From Bacteriovorax sp. (GTDB lineage Bacteria; Bdellovibrionota; Bacteriovoracia; Bacteriovoracales; Bacteriovoracaceae), in assembly GCA_014378525.1 (NCBI GenBank), contig JACMNL010000099.1:1-47042 (forward strand): DNA of 47,042 bases. Direction: 5' to 3'. Position numbers and translations under genes: made by a program. This document shows, one piece after another, positions 1-8,177 of the stretch; position 1 is the first letter of the stretch; the number at the start of each line of letters is the position of its first letter. The notes beneath the pieces are model-generated. The model was not told the DNA's origin and made no database searches. It saw only the letters and a program-made list of their open reading frames with translations.

Positions 1-885
1 CTTAGCTTCTTCCCATGGATTAGCTTGAACTTGTTTTAGACCAAGAGAAACTCTCTCTTTATCTGTATCAAATTTAAGAATCTTAACTTCGATTTCGTCA
101 CCGATGTTTAGGATGTTGCTTGGATGTTTAACTCTTCCCCATGACATATCTGTAATGTGAAGAAGACCGTCGATACCACCAAGGTCAATGAATGCACCGT
201 AGTCAGTAATGTTTTTAACGATCCCTTTAACAACCATTCCTTCTTCGATTTGAGAAAGAATTTCACCGCGCATTTTTCCACGCTCTTCAGCAAGGATTGC
301 ACGACGTGAAAGAACGATGTTCCCACGTTTCTTGTTAAACTTAATAACTTTGAATTCCATTGTTTTACCAATGTACTTATCAAGGTATCTAGTTGGACGG
401 ATGTCAATTTGCGATCCTGGAAGGAAAGCTTTAACTCCGATATCAACAGAAAGACCACCCTTAACTTTTGCGATAACTGTACCAGTTAATGGTTCACCTG
501 ATTCGCAAGCTAGAGAGATTCTGTCCCATGCTTTTAGGATTTCGGCCTTATCTTTCGACAGGATTAAATTCCCCATGTGTGATTCTAATTTTTCCAGGTA
601 GACTTCAATCTTGTCACCTTTTTTGATTTTTAGAGAACCATCGTAGTTTTGGAATTCCTTAACTGATACAAGACCTTCTTGCTTGTAACCGATGTCTACT
701 GTTACGTAGTCTTGACCGATGTTGATGATTGTTCCCATGAACACTTCACCTTCTTCAAAATTCTTAGAAACCGAACTGTCCAGTAGCGCGCTAAAATCAG
801 TTGCTGCTTTAGTTTCTACGTCTTCACCAATGACGACGTCGTAACCTTTCATCCAATTCTGTTTTAGTTCTTGTTTTTGAGCCAT
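1..885 (-). CDS. rpsA: 30S ribosomal protein S1, N-terminal 295 residues (runs off the left edge)
   Basis: The minus-strand frame from the ATG at 885 stays open to base 1, so only the first 295 codons are present. The translation begins MAQKQELKQNWMKGYD and shows three S1 (OB-fold) repeats at roughly residues 45-110, 130-195 and 215-285. The third has the classic GIVKNITDYGAFIDLGG core followed by GLLHITDMSW. S1 is the mRNA-binding protein of the small subunit and normally has four to six repeats, so the remaining repeats lie outside the window. A GAGG ribosome-binding site lies 5-6 nt before the ATG, and a sigma-70-like promoter sits at 968-997. Identity is certain from the repeat sequences. 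Confidence 0.97.
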   Translation of the reverse strand, partial: MAQKQELKQNWMKGYDVVIGEDVETKAATDFSALLDSSVSKNFEEGEVFMGTIINIGQDYVTVDIGYKQEGLVSVKEFQNYDGSLKIKKGDKIEVYLEKLESHMGNLILSKDKAEILKAWDRISLACESGEPLTGTVIAKVKGGLSVDIGVKAFLPGSQIDIRPTRYLDKYIGKTMEFKVIKFNKKRGNIVLSRRAILAEERGKMRGEILSQIEEGMVVKGIVKNITDYGAFIDLGGIDGLLHITDMSWGRVKHPSNILNIGDEIEVKILKFDTDKERVSLGLKQVQANPWEEAK

Positions 886-908
886 AAATACCTCGAGAGA
901 TTTTTTTA

Positions 909-923
909 CCAATTTAAAATTGG
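909..923. promoter_or_regulatory. 15-bp dyad in the rpsA leader
   Basis: CCAATTT-A-AAATTGG is a perfect dyad with 7-bp arms around one central A, in the rpsA 5' leader about 25 bp before the start codon. The arms are too close for an RNA hairpin without melting several pairs, so a protein-binding operator is more likely. Autoregulation of S1 is known in other bacteria, but nothing here proves it. Confidence 0.3.
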
Positions 924-967
924 CCCCAGCTTTTGCTTTAAAAAAGAATCACTGGATTTGAAGGGCA

Positions 968-997
968 AATATACTTGTAATCAGGGGGAGTTGTCGA
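968..997 (-). promoter_or_regulatory. Predicted sigma-70-type promoter of rpsA
   Basis: On the minus strand TCGACA (997-992) and TATATT (973-968) are separated by 18 bp. These are five and four-to-five matches to the -35 and -10 consensus. The expected transcription start is near 961, giving a leader of about 75 nt that contains the 909-923 dyad. Confidence 0.5.
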
Positions 998-1024
998 GAG
1001 GAATCTTACTCTAACGCACATACC

Positions 1025-1048
1025 AACAAGAGGCCTGAGCCTCTTGTT
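1025..1048 (-). terminator. Hairpin at the 3' end of the YiiX-like gene
   Basis: AACAAGAGGC and GCCTCTTGTT form a perfect 10-bp stem with a 4-nt loop, touching the stop codon of the gene ending at 1048. There is no clear U-run after the stem on the minus strand, while a T-rich tract follows on the plus strand. It may therefore be an mRNA-end structure rather than an efficient intrinsic terminator. Confidence 0.5.
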
Positions 1049-2580
1049 TAGTGTTTTTTATTTTGAGTGAAGATGAACCATTTTGGACGTCCTGGAGTCG
1101 TCTTAAGCATATCAATACCTGAGAAAACAGCTTCCTTCTTCTTGTCATTTCCGTCGAGGAATACAATTAAATCATATTGTTGTTTGTCAGTTCCATAGCT
1201 CTCAACAAAATCTTTTACGATATTGTTGGGAGTCACAACCGGACGACCCAATGTTTCCGTCACCGGGAAGTACAGGCCGTTTTTATCTTTCGTTGGCTGG
1301 TAAGTGTAATAAATAAGTTCAGAGCAAACTACTGTGGAGTCTGTTCTGAAATCGAAATTGAAGTCGTACGGGCGCCCCTGGTACTTGAGTGACGTCAGGA
1401 TTCCTTTGGCGATATCGAGATTCGCTAAACGCGGGCGAAGGACTGCGAGGGAGTCAGCATTCGCTGAGTGCTCAAGACTTGTGTACACCACACCTTCACT
1501 CATCGCTTCGAGAACGCGGTACTCGTGATGAGAGTCATCGCTGCCTAAACTTTCTTTATAAGCTTGCGGGTGTTTGTTCGCGAGCAGCTCTTCAAAACTT
1601 CCACTCTCGATCCCTTCAGATTTTACCCATTCTTGAACTGATTCATCTTCTTCAAGATAAGAACGCTCTTCAGGACGGCCTAAATAAAGAGCAGCGTGCG
1701 GCCAGAATCCTGGAAGACCAATATTAGATAAATACCATTCGCGTCTTTCGATGAAGACGTCACCTGATTTTAATTTCTGGTGAATTGTTTTGATCTGGTT
1801 CTGATTAATTAAAAATTCATTTCCGCGGGCCACTCGTTCGTCCCCCATCCATTCAGAAATATTTTTTTGAATCGGGAAATACGCTTTAAATAATAAATGC
1901 GCAGTAATTCTTCCGGCATTTTTTAAAGTGTATAGAGTTCCTTTGTAGTGATGAAATTTCGAAATATTTGATTCGTCTTCTGCAATTCCGGCAGCAAGTT
2001 CTGATGTTTCGACTTTTTTTGTCATTGCCTGGATTTTGTAACCTGAGTATTGAGTGAACTTTGCGAGGTTGAGATATTCAAGTTTAAAATCGGCGAATGA
2101 TCTAGAATCAATTCCTAGTTCCTGATCTGCTTCATTGAGAACTTTATCTGTTGTAGGAACTGTTCTCATCGAGCGGATAAACTCAATCGAGCTTCTGTAC
2201 TCAGACATGTAGGCCGCATAAAGAACTGTGAAGTACTCATCGCTGATTAAAGCGTTGTCTTTATTTTCATTAATTCGTTCATTTATTTTACTGATGATCA
2301 CATTAAGTGTGACGTGTGACTGGATTAATTTTGCCCATGATTCACGAAGAATCTGGCGTTCATCATTTGTTAGTGAAGACACTCTTGCCTTCTGGCGCAT
2401 AGTTTTGAAAATTTCAGACTGAGCTACAAAAGTGTTGAGTTTGTTAACGTCAGAACGTGTTTGAAATGTTTCTTTTGTGTAATATTCTATGAAAGATTTT
2501 TCCTCTTCAAGTGAAGCTGCATTTGCCTTATAAATAAAAGGGAAAATGATCAGAAGTGTGATGAAGATTTTAGTGACCAT
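1048..2580 (-). CDS. Secreted YiiX/YebB-like NlpC/P60-superfamily (permuted papain) hydrolase
   Basis: This 510-residue protein starts with a signal peptide (hydrophobic stretch to about residue 20, ANAA cleavage site). The C-terminal half has the landmarks of the YiiX/YebB family: GDVFIERREW near 273, PHAALYLG with the likely catalytic His near 296, SLAVLRPRLA near 378 and VVCSELIYYTY with the likely nucleophile Cys near 419. The N-terminal 240 residues are helical and unrecognised, making it much longer than E. coli YiiX. Family members cleave amide or thioester bonds in the envelope or in lipids; the substrate here is unknown. The gene stands alone. AGAGGA lies 4 nt before the ATG, inside a possible hairpin (2586-2612). 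Confidence 0.75.
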   Translation of the reverse strand: MVTKIFITLLIIFPFIYKANAASLEEEKSFIEYYTKETFQTRSDVNKLNTFVAQSEIFKTMRQKARVSSLTNDERQILRESWAKLIQSHVTLNVIISKINERINENKDNALISDEYFTVLYAAYMSEYRSSIEFIRSMRTVPTTDKVLNEADQELGIDSRSFADFKLEYLNLAKFTQYSGYKIQAMTKKVETSELAAGIAEDESNISKFHHYKGTLYTLKNAGRITAHLLFKAYFPIQKNISEWMGDERVARGNEFLINQNQIKTIHQKLKSGDVFIERREWYLSNIGLPGFWPHAALYLGRPEERSYLEEDESVQEWVKSEGIESGSFEELLANKHPQAYKESLGSDDSHHEYRVLEAMSEGVVYTSLEHSANADSLAVLRPRLANLDIAKGILTSLKYQGRPYDFNFDFRTDSTVVCSELIYYTYQPTKDKNGLYFPVTETLGRPVVTPNNIVKDFVESYGTDKQQYDLIVFLDGNDKKKEAVFSGIDMLKTTPGRPKWFIFTQNKKH

Positions 2581-2585
2581 AGAGT

Positions 2586-2612
2586 CCTCTTTAAATGAGA
2601 TAATTTAAGAGG
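2586..2612 (-). promoter_or_regulatory. Leader hairpin predicted to mask the Shine-Dalgarno of the YiiX-like gene
   Basis: In the mRNA, CCUCUU (2612-2607) can pair with AAGAGG (2591-2586), which is the ribosome-binding site. AAAU pairs with AUUU just inside, leaving one bulged A and a 6-nt loop. The ten-pair stem would sequester the site, a layout seen in thermosensors and translational switches. Function is not shown. Confidence 0.4.
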
Positions 2613-2637
2613 GGAAGTGCAAATAACTGGCCGGAGC

Positions 2638-2687
2638 TAGACACAAATAAAACAGTGGTTTGAGAAGACGAATGTGTCTAAATTATA
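2638..2687 (-). promoter_or_regulatory. TATAAT box and flanking inverted repeat upstream of the YiiX-like gene
   Basis: A perfect minus-strand TATAAT lies at 2687-2682; no good -35 is visible. TAGACACA (2638-2645) and TGTGTCTA (2673-2680) form an 8-bp inverted repeat with a 27-nt gap, and the second arm would overlap the transcription start. The whole 131-bp gap 2581-2711 is explained by this element and the leader hairpin. Confidence 0.4.
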
Positions 2688-2711
2688 GACAGTGCTGAAT
2701 ATAGATACAGC

Positions 2712-3878
2712 TTACTTTTTCCTGAAAAGACGAACACGTCTCTGAACAGATTTAGAATATAGATTCATCAACTGAGTTTTATAATTTTTGTGTGAATGCT
2801 CGCGCTCGATAAAGTATTTATATAACCTGGTTTTCTCACGGTAAACCGCCTGCCCCAGAATTATTTTTTCCCATTTGTCGCGAAGCTCTCTGGCATCAAA
2901 TAATTTATAAGTCTCACCGACTCCTTCGTATTCTTCGATCAGATCTTTGCTGCAGAAGTTGCGTGCGAGGATCGCAGGCACTTCGTGTACGAGAGCACTG
3001 ATGGCGAAATCTTCTATCAATTCATTGGGAGCATTACTTACCCACAGGTCAAGGCGTGAGATGACTCCGATGATGTCGGCCGTTGTTACGAAGAGAACAT
3101 CTTCCTGCAGATCCTGTTCCTGAATGTCTCTCATCAGATTTGGAAGTAAGCCCATTCCCTGAAAATCGACGGGAGAAATAAGAACGAGTTTTGATTTTTT
3201 GCCGGCAGGAAGTTTTTCGTTAACAACTCTAAGTGCTGCAAGGACTGGTACTAAATGTTTGTGGTCATTCAGCCCTGGTGAAACGTAAGTTCCAACAAGG
3301 AAGTAGTCTTTATAGAGATCAAAGTTCACTGCAATCTGAAGCGGGTTCACAGCGTCTTCGTATTTTATTCCGAGGCCAAAGTATTCTATTTTTTTAAGCG
3401 GGAGACCGAGGTTTCCCAGTGAATCCTGCAGTAGATTTTTGTTGGCTATGATCAATGAATCGATTCTGGAGATTAGAGGTCTGTACCAGAATCTTTGCAG
3501 AGGTCTATCGATGCAGTGGTCCTGAGTGACAACCAATGCTGTTACGTTTTGTCGCTTCAACTGAATGCTGATTGAGCAAAGCAGGTTGAAGTTATAACAG
3601 TGAACGATATCGATGTGGGCCTTTTTAAAGGCCGGCGCTAGTGAGAGATGTTTGTGGAAATTAAAAAAGCGGTTCAGAAAATGTGGTTTGTAAGGGATGA
3701 CTTCGATTTCCATCTGGCGTGCCATTTTAGCAGCGAAAGAATCGTCGAAGGTGCAGACATAAATATTGTAGCCGTGTTTTTTTGCCTGAGCGATATCTCT
3801 AAAAGCAAAACGCTCTTTAGTGTTCCATTCTTTTGTAGGAAGAATGTAGAGAATGTTTCTCGCTTGCTTATTAACCAA
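2712..3878 (-). CDS. GT-B fold glycosyltransferase, probably envelope polysaccharide or LPS core
   Basis: The 388-residue product looks like a family 4-type glycosyltransferase. It has an N-terminal Rossmann half (ILYILPTKEW, then DIVHCYNFN near 90 and ALVVTQDHCID near 117) and a C-terminal half with LVGTYVSPGLNDHKHLVPV near 194 and an IEEYEGVGETYKL segment near 316. The start is a TTG at 3878, directly after the stop of the DUF3108 gene, so translation is probably coupled. It is the last gene of the lpx series, which suggests LPS core or another envelope glycan. Donor and acceptor cannot be told from sequence. Confidence 0.65.
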   Translation of the reverse strand: MVNKQARNILYILPTKEWNTKERFAFRDIAQAKKHGYNIYVCTFDDSFAAKMARQMEIEVIPYKPHFLNRFFNFHKHLSLAPAFKKAHIDIVHCYNFNLLCSISIQLKRQNVTALVVTQDHCIDRPLQRFWYRPLISRIDSLIIANKNLLQDSLGNLGLPLKKIEYFGLGIKYEDAVNPLQIAVNFDLYKDYFLVGTYVSPGLNDHKHLVPVLAALRVVNEKLPAGKKSKLVLISPVDFQGMGLLPNLMRDIQEQDLQEDVLFVTTADIIGVISRLDLWVSNAPNELIEDFAISALVHEVPAILARNFCSKDLIEEYEGVGETYKLFDARELRDKWEKIILGQAVYREKTRLYKYFIEREHSHKNYKTQLMNLYSKSVQRRVRLFRKK

Positions 3879-3879
3879 A

Positions 3880-5016
3880 TTATTTTACCAGTGTTCCGGA
3901 TTTGTATTCAACCAGTTCTCCGTAAAGAGATCCGAGTTTAATTTTCGCCTGGAATTTTAAAAGTTTTCTTTCCGGACCTGTTCCATACCAGAAATTAATA
4001 TCACCGCTTTTTTGTAGTACACCCGGGAATTTAGTTTCTGCTCTGATTTTTATCGAATCAACGTCTTTGCCGTTCACACTTGTTGTATCGGGTCCCATGA
4101 CTTCAACTTTAAGAAGCCAGAATTGTCCGCGCGTAATAACTGGAAATTCATAGATATCGCCTTTAATCAGTGGAAGTCCTCTCACAAATTGCAGAGCTGA
4201 AAATGAATCCTGTGCCAGGCTCGGAATCATGGCTTCAAGTTTTTCATCCTTGTTGGAACCTTCCTTAACTCTTTTATACCAGCTGTACGTCATCATTTTT
4301 TTGAAATCAAAAAGCTGAAGGTCGTCGACGTTTTGTTTTTTCTCTCTTTGAACCAATGAGTATTTCATTGGAAGAAAATCAGTTTTTTCAACGTACGTAT
4401 CAAGTTTGTCATCAAGCCAGTAAAAATATCTATAGGCATCGCTCGACTTGAAGCGGGCATAATAGTGGAAAACACTTTTAGTATTTAAGACTGCCACTTC
4501 TTTAGAAAGAATCGTAATGTATCCGGCAGTCACACCTAAATACGAAACGGCCATGATGGATTCTTCACCCTGGTAAAAACTTGGTTTGAATTTTCCCCAT
4601 ACAGCTTTTGACTTTTCATCATACTTTTTAAAATCTTCAGGGTAATTTGCGGGAAGTAAATTGATTGGAACTGCTTTAGCTGCAGCTGTTTTAGGTTCGA
4701 GCGTTGTAGTTTTTTTGGGTTCAGCTGCAACCTTTGCTTCTTTATCAAGTTTCGCTTTTTCTTTTTTGCTCAATGGTTTTTTGGGAGCTGGTTTTGCTTT
4801 TGCTTCAGCTGCATCTTTTTCGGCCTTGGCCTTAGCTTCTTCTTCGGAAATGGCCTTATAATTTTCTGCCTGGGTTTTATCCAGCTCGAAACTTGTTACC
4901 AGGTCAGGGTTATCATTTTTCGAAAGAAGAACTTTTTTTTCTTCCTGATAATTTGTCGAGCATGATGAAACCATGGCACTGCAAATGGCAAAAAATAATA
5001 TTGTTTTAAATCTCAT
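3880..5016 (-). CDS. DUF3108-family lipoprotein
   Basis: The ORF opens at 5022, but the second ATG at 5016 has AGGG five to six bases upstream and begins a clean signal peptide, MRFKTILFFAICS, ending in a VSSC lipobox. The product is 378 residues. After the acylated Cys comes an Ala/Lys/Glu-rich, probably flexible linker (about 50-110). A beta-rich C-terminal domain follows, with features of DUF3108 (YLGVTAGYITI, FHYYARFKSS, YFYWLDDKLDTYVE, INFWYGTGPERKLLKF). DUF3108 proteins are periplasmic or outer-membrane-linked with no firm role. Position after lpxK suggests an envelope function. Confidence 0.65.
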   Translation of the reverse strand: MRFKTILFFAICSAMVSSCSTNYQEEKKVLLSKNDNPDLVTSFELDKTQAENYKAISEEEAKAKAEKDAAEAKAKPAPKKPLSKKEKAKLDKEAKVAAEPKKTTTLEPKTAAAKAVPINLLPANYPEDFKKYDEKSKAVWGKFKPSFYQGEESIMAVSYLGVTAGYITILSKEVAVLNTKSVFHYYARFKSSDAYRYFYWLDDKLDTYVEKTDFLPMKYSLVQREKKQNVDDLQLFDFKKMMTYSWYKRVKEGSNKDEKLEAMIPSLAQDSFSALQFVRGLPLIKGDIYEFPVITRGQFWLLKVEVMGPDTTSVNGKDVDSIKIRAETKFPGVLQKSGDINFWYGTGPERKLLKFQAKIKLGSLYGELVEYKSGTLVK

Positions 5017-5024
5017 AAGCATCC

Positions 5025-6095
5025 CTAGTATAAATTTTGAAAAGCAGAATCAATTATTTTCTTTGTGACATCCTCGCCATTTAAAAACTGGATCTCCACT
5101 TCTAGAAATACAATTGAATCATCCTCGACAATTTTTTTAATTCTCACCATATCTTTTTCGGTTGTCACTAAAAGTGCATCTTCGTTTTTGGCATATGATA
5201 AAAGCGCGTTGATTTCATCTGGCTTAAAATAGTGATGATCAGGGAAAGATTCTGTAACGATAACTTCTGCACCCAATTCTTCAAGCAACTTGAAAAAAGA
5301 TTCAGGATTCGCAACTCCGGCAACACAAATCACCTTGCGGCCTTTGATCTGTTCAACGGTTAAAACTAAATCGTTGGCAGCATTGTAGAAACCATTTGGC
5401 CTGAAACCGACTTCAGCAAAGTCCACTCCGACAGGAAGATGAGGCTGAAGAAACTTTTTTAGTGCATTTATTTTATCAACGCCTGCAATATCAGCTTTGC
5501 CAATGACCACAAGGTCAGCATCTTTCAATGCCTGAAAACCTTCGCGCATATATCCCAGAGGGGCCACACGGTAACGGAGCAGCGGCATCGTCGCATCAAA
5601 TAAAACGATATTGAGTTTGCGTTTGATCTTTATGTGTTGATGTCCATCATCAAGAAGAACAACATCCGGTTCAATTTTTGGAAAATAAAAACTTAAATTA
5701 GCACTGCGGTTTTTTCCTACAACGATTGTAGCGTCTTCAAGTCTTCTGGCGAAAAGAAGAGGCTCATCGCCGTATTCGACCGGATCGGGAGTCATCATCC
5801 TTCCTGCAGTGATGATACCGCTGGAATTTTCTAGTTTCCCTTTATAACCTCTCATGAGGATCATAACTTTTTTATTTTTTGTGTGAAGGTATTCAGCAAG
5901 CCATAAAGTGAAAGGAGTTTTTCCTGTTCCACCGAAAGTGAGATTGCCAATAGAAATAATCGGAACCTGGAATGAGCGCTGTCTCATGATTCCATAGTCG
6001 TAACAGGCGCGGCGAAAAAAATAAACAGATTCCCAAATCCATGAGAGTGGCGAAAAAAAAATTCTTTTAATGAGTGGGATCGATTTTTTTTCCAT
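5025..6095 (-). CDS. lpxK: Tetraacyldisaccharide 4'-kinase
   Basis: LpxK phosphorylates the 4' position of the lipid A disaccharide on the inner membrane. The 356-residue product carries the atypical P-loop GNLTFGGTGKTPF near residues 50-62, followed by AEYLHTKNKKVMILMRGYKG, PDVVLLDDGHQH near 140 and a C-terminal FPDHHYF segment, all typical of the family. E. coli LpxK is slightly shorter at 328. The first 29 bases overlap the end of lpxB, so the two are co-translated. Its presence argues that this strain makes 4'-phosphorylated lipid A. Confidence 0.93.
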   Translation of the reverse strand: MEKKSIPLIKRIFFSPLSWIWESVYFFRRACYDYGIMRQRSFQVPIISIGNLTFGGTGKTPFTLWLAEYLHTKNKKVMILMRGYKGKLENSSGIITAGRMMTPDPVEYGDEPLLFARRLEDATIVVGKNRSANLSFYFPKIEPDVVLLDDGHQHIKIKRKLNIVLFDATMPLLRYRVAPLGYMREGFQALKDADLVVIGKADIAGVDKINALKKFLQPHLPVGVDFAEVGFRPNGFYNAANDLVLTVEQIKGRKVICVAGVANPESFFKLLEELGAEVIVTESFPDHHYFKPDEINALLSYAKNEDALLVTTEKDMVRIKKIVEDDSIVFLEVEIQFLNGEDVTKKIIDSAFQNLY

Positions 6096-7218
6096 AAGAG
6101 TGATCTATTACTTCCGCCATGTATTTTGGTATATCAACAGGCTCACCACGTACTTGAGATTTTGTCTCTTTCAGTTGAGTTTTTAACTCTAAGTAAGCTT
6201 GTTTATTATAATACCAATTCTTTAAATACGACACGATATTATAGGCGATGACCTGATCTTGAAGAAGCTCTGGAAAGACTGAGCGATTCTGTACGATATT
6301 GGCGAGACTGATAAAGCCTCTGTACTTCACGACAGTCTCGTAAATATATTGATTAAGCAGTGAAGTTTTATAACAAACGACAGTGGGAACTTCGTAAAGC
6401 GCACATGTCAGCGTCACAGTTCCACTCGCGGCCATTGAAAAGTCGGCCACTTTCAGAGCGTCTGTCAGATTTTCATTGGTGTATTCGACATCAAAATAAT
6501 TTTGATAAGCATCATAAAGTGCTGCCGGCACCGAACTCGATTTAACGATGGAAACCTTTAATGGAAAATCTTTTCTTAATTCTTTTACAGATTCAATGAA
6601 AACCGGAAGAAGTTTTTCAACTTCAAATTTTCTAGATCCGGGTAACAGAAGCATGTTCACGGGAGAATTTAATTCAATCTTTTTTTGAAATTTTATCAGG
6701 TCGTCCTTGTAAGTAGTCCACAGAGGATGATCAACGCTGATAACTTTTTTTACTCCGCGGTCATTAAACCATTTTTTTTCAAAAGGGATGATCGTGAAAA
6801 GAGTATTGACCGCGCGGGCCAGTTTTTTAACTCTGTACTCTTTCCATGCCCAGGCCTGCGGGGCCACGTAATAAAGAACTTCTACTCCGCTGTCTTTTAA
6901 TTTTCCTGCGAGTTTTAAATTGAAGGACTGGAAGTCGACCAGGATTGCTGTTTTGCAGTTTCTGTTTTTTACTTCTTCAACAATGTGATCCATTGCTTTT
7001 TTATAGAAGGGAATTTTTGCAATGACTTCGCTGTATCCCCATGAAGAAAAATCATTCAGGTGATAAAGAAGTTCAAGTCCTTCTTTTTTTAAGTCGTCAC
7101 CGCCCACTCCGAAAAATGTAGTTCCGGGTGATGCTTTTTTCAGGTCGTTGAAGAAACTAAGTGTATGTTCTTCACCTGATTTTTCACCTGCGATAATGAG
7201 ACAAGACTTGTTTGTCAT
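6067..7218 (-). CDS. lpxB: Lipid-A-disaccharide synthase (GT19)
   Basis: LpxB joins UDP-diacyl-sugar and lipid X with a beta-1,6 bond. The product is 383 residues, as usual for the family. Seen: N-terminal AGEKSGEEH (glycine-rich GExSG signature), FGVGGDDL, YYVAPQAWAWKEYRV near 118, LLLPGSRKFEVEKLLP near 190 and the C-terminal VVCYKTSLLNQYI. The ATG overlaps the stop of the upstream oxidoreductase gene (TAATG), with GAGG about 8 nt before it. If lipid A here uses diamino sugars (see the Gfo/Idh gene), LpxB would have to accept them. Confidence 0.95.
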   Translation of the reverse strand: MTNKSCLIIAGEKSGEEHTLSFFNDLKKASPGTTFFGVGGDDLKKEGLELLYHLNDFSSWGYSEVIAKIPFYKKAMDHIVEEVKNRNCKTAILVDFQSFNLKLAGKLKDSGVEVLYYVAPQAWAWKEYRVKKLARAVNTLFTIIPFEKKWFNDRGVKKVISVDHPLWTTYKDDLIKFQKKIELNSPVNMLLLPGSRKFEVEKLLPVFIESVKELRKDFPLKVSIVKSSSVPAALYDAYQNYFDVEYTNENLTDALKVADFSMAASGTVTLTCALYEVPTVVCYKTSLLNQYIYETVVKYRGFISLANIVQNRSVFPELLQDQVIAYNIVSYLKNWYYNKQAYLELKTQLKETKSQVRGEPVDIPKYMAEVIDHSYGKKIDPTH

Positions 7219-8168
7219 TAAAGCATGACCTCTTTTCCACTTCTCGCACTCTCCAGAACCTGGTCAATTAAACGAACGGCCACAAGGCCGTCTGCAAGTG
7301 AAATGATTGGAGCTTTTTTATTGATGATCGAATCGTAAAAGTTTTTGTGCTCTAAATATAAGTGGTCACGCTTTTCATAGTTGGCCGTGTTGACGTATTC
7401 AGGGCCGGCATGACTTCCGAGCGCTTCCTGGATTTCATTTCTCATCAGGTCTACAAGTAGAGTCCCTGCTTTGTTGGAAATCTCCAGCTCTCTCACTTCT
7501 TTCGTCTGATTTCTTCCGACAGTAATCGTCGCGCGGTTTCCTGACTTGAATTTAAAATTTGCAGTCACATAATCGTAATGAGTCGTTCTCATTTTAAATC
7601 CGATGGCATCAACGCTCACAGGAGCTTCACCAAAAAGATAAACAAGAAGATCAAGGTCGTGGATCATTAAATCCTGAACGACGTCCACGTCAGTCGCACG
7701 GCCTTTAAACGGTGCCACTCTCTTTAATGTAATGTGTGATGGTGATTCGAAAAAATGTTTGTACTCAGTTTTTCTCTCCCACGCCTGGTGAAATCTTTCC
7801 GAGTGACCGACCTGAAGAACAACTGGATTTGCTTTTAATAACTCCTGAAGTTTCAGCGCTTGATCTGTCGATTCCGTTACAGGTTTTTCACAGAAGACAT
7901 GTTTTTTATTTTTTAAAAGGTACTCAACAATTTCAAAGTGAAATGAAGTTGGCGTGACAACAAAAGCAGCATCGATGTCGTTGATGCATTTTGAAATGTC
8001 GTCTACAACTGTCGCATTCGGGTGAGCTTTTTTTGCTGCTTCCTGTCCTGCCGGGAATTTTTCAACAATATATTTCAGCTCTGATAATTCCGGAAAACTT
8101 TCAGCTTTCTGGCAGTGCCATTTTCCTAAATGTCCGTAGCCTATAACTGCAACACGAATCTTTGCCAT
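7218..8168 (-). CDS. Gfo/Idh/MocA-family NAD(P)-dependent oxidoreductase, GnnA-like by position
   Basis: The 316-residue product has an N-terminal Rossmann fold (IRVAVIGYGHLGKWH), the CEKPV signature of the family near 94 and QDLMIHDLDLL, the conserved D..HD helix, near 165. In Acidithiobacillus and Leptospira the family member GnnA oxidises C3 of UDP-GlcNAc so that GnnB can aminate it, giving lipid A with 2,3-diamino-glucose; in Acidithiobacillus the genes lie between lpxA and lpxB. This gene also lies there, but no GnnB-type aminotransferase is in the window. AAGGA precedes the ATG. Family is secure; the GnnA role is inference. Confidence 0.8.
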   Translation of the reverse strand: MAKIRVAVIGYGHLGKWHCQKAESFPELSELKYIVEKFPAGQEAAKKAHPNATVVDDISKCINDIDAAFVVTPTSFHFEIVEYLLKNKKHVFCEKPVTESTDQALKLQELLKANPVVLQVGHSERFHQAWERKTEYKHFFESPSHITLKRVAPFKGRATDVDVVQDLMIHDLDLLVYLFGEAPVSVDAIGFKMRTTHYDYVTANFKFKSGNRATITVGRNQTKEVRELEISNKAGTLLVDLMRNEIQEALGSHAGPEYVNTANYEKRDHLYLEHKNFYDSIINKKAPIISLADGLVAVRLIDQVLESARSGKEVML

Positions 8169-8177
8169 AGATAATCC

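Noticed and set aside
4661..4861. Plus-strand ORF rich in Ala/Ser/Phe inside the DUF3108 gene
   Set aside because: Antisense shadow of the Ala/Lys/Glu-rich linker; no ribosome-binding site.
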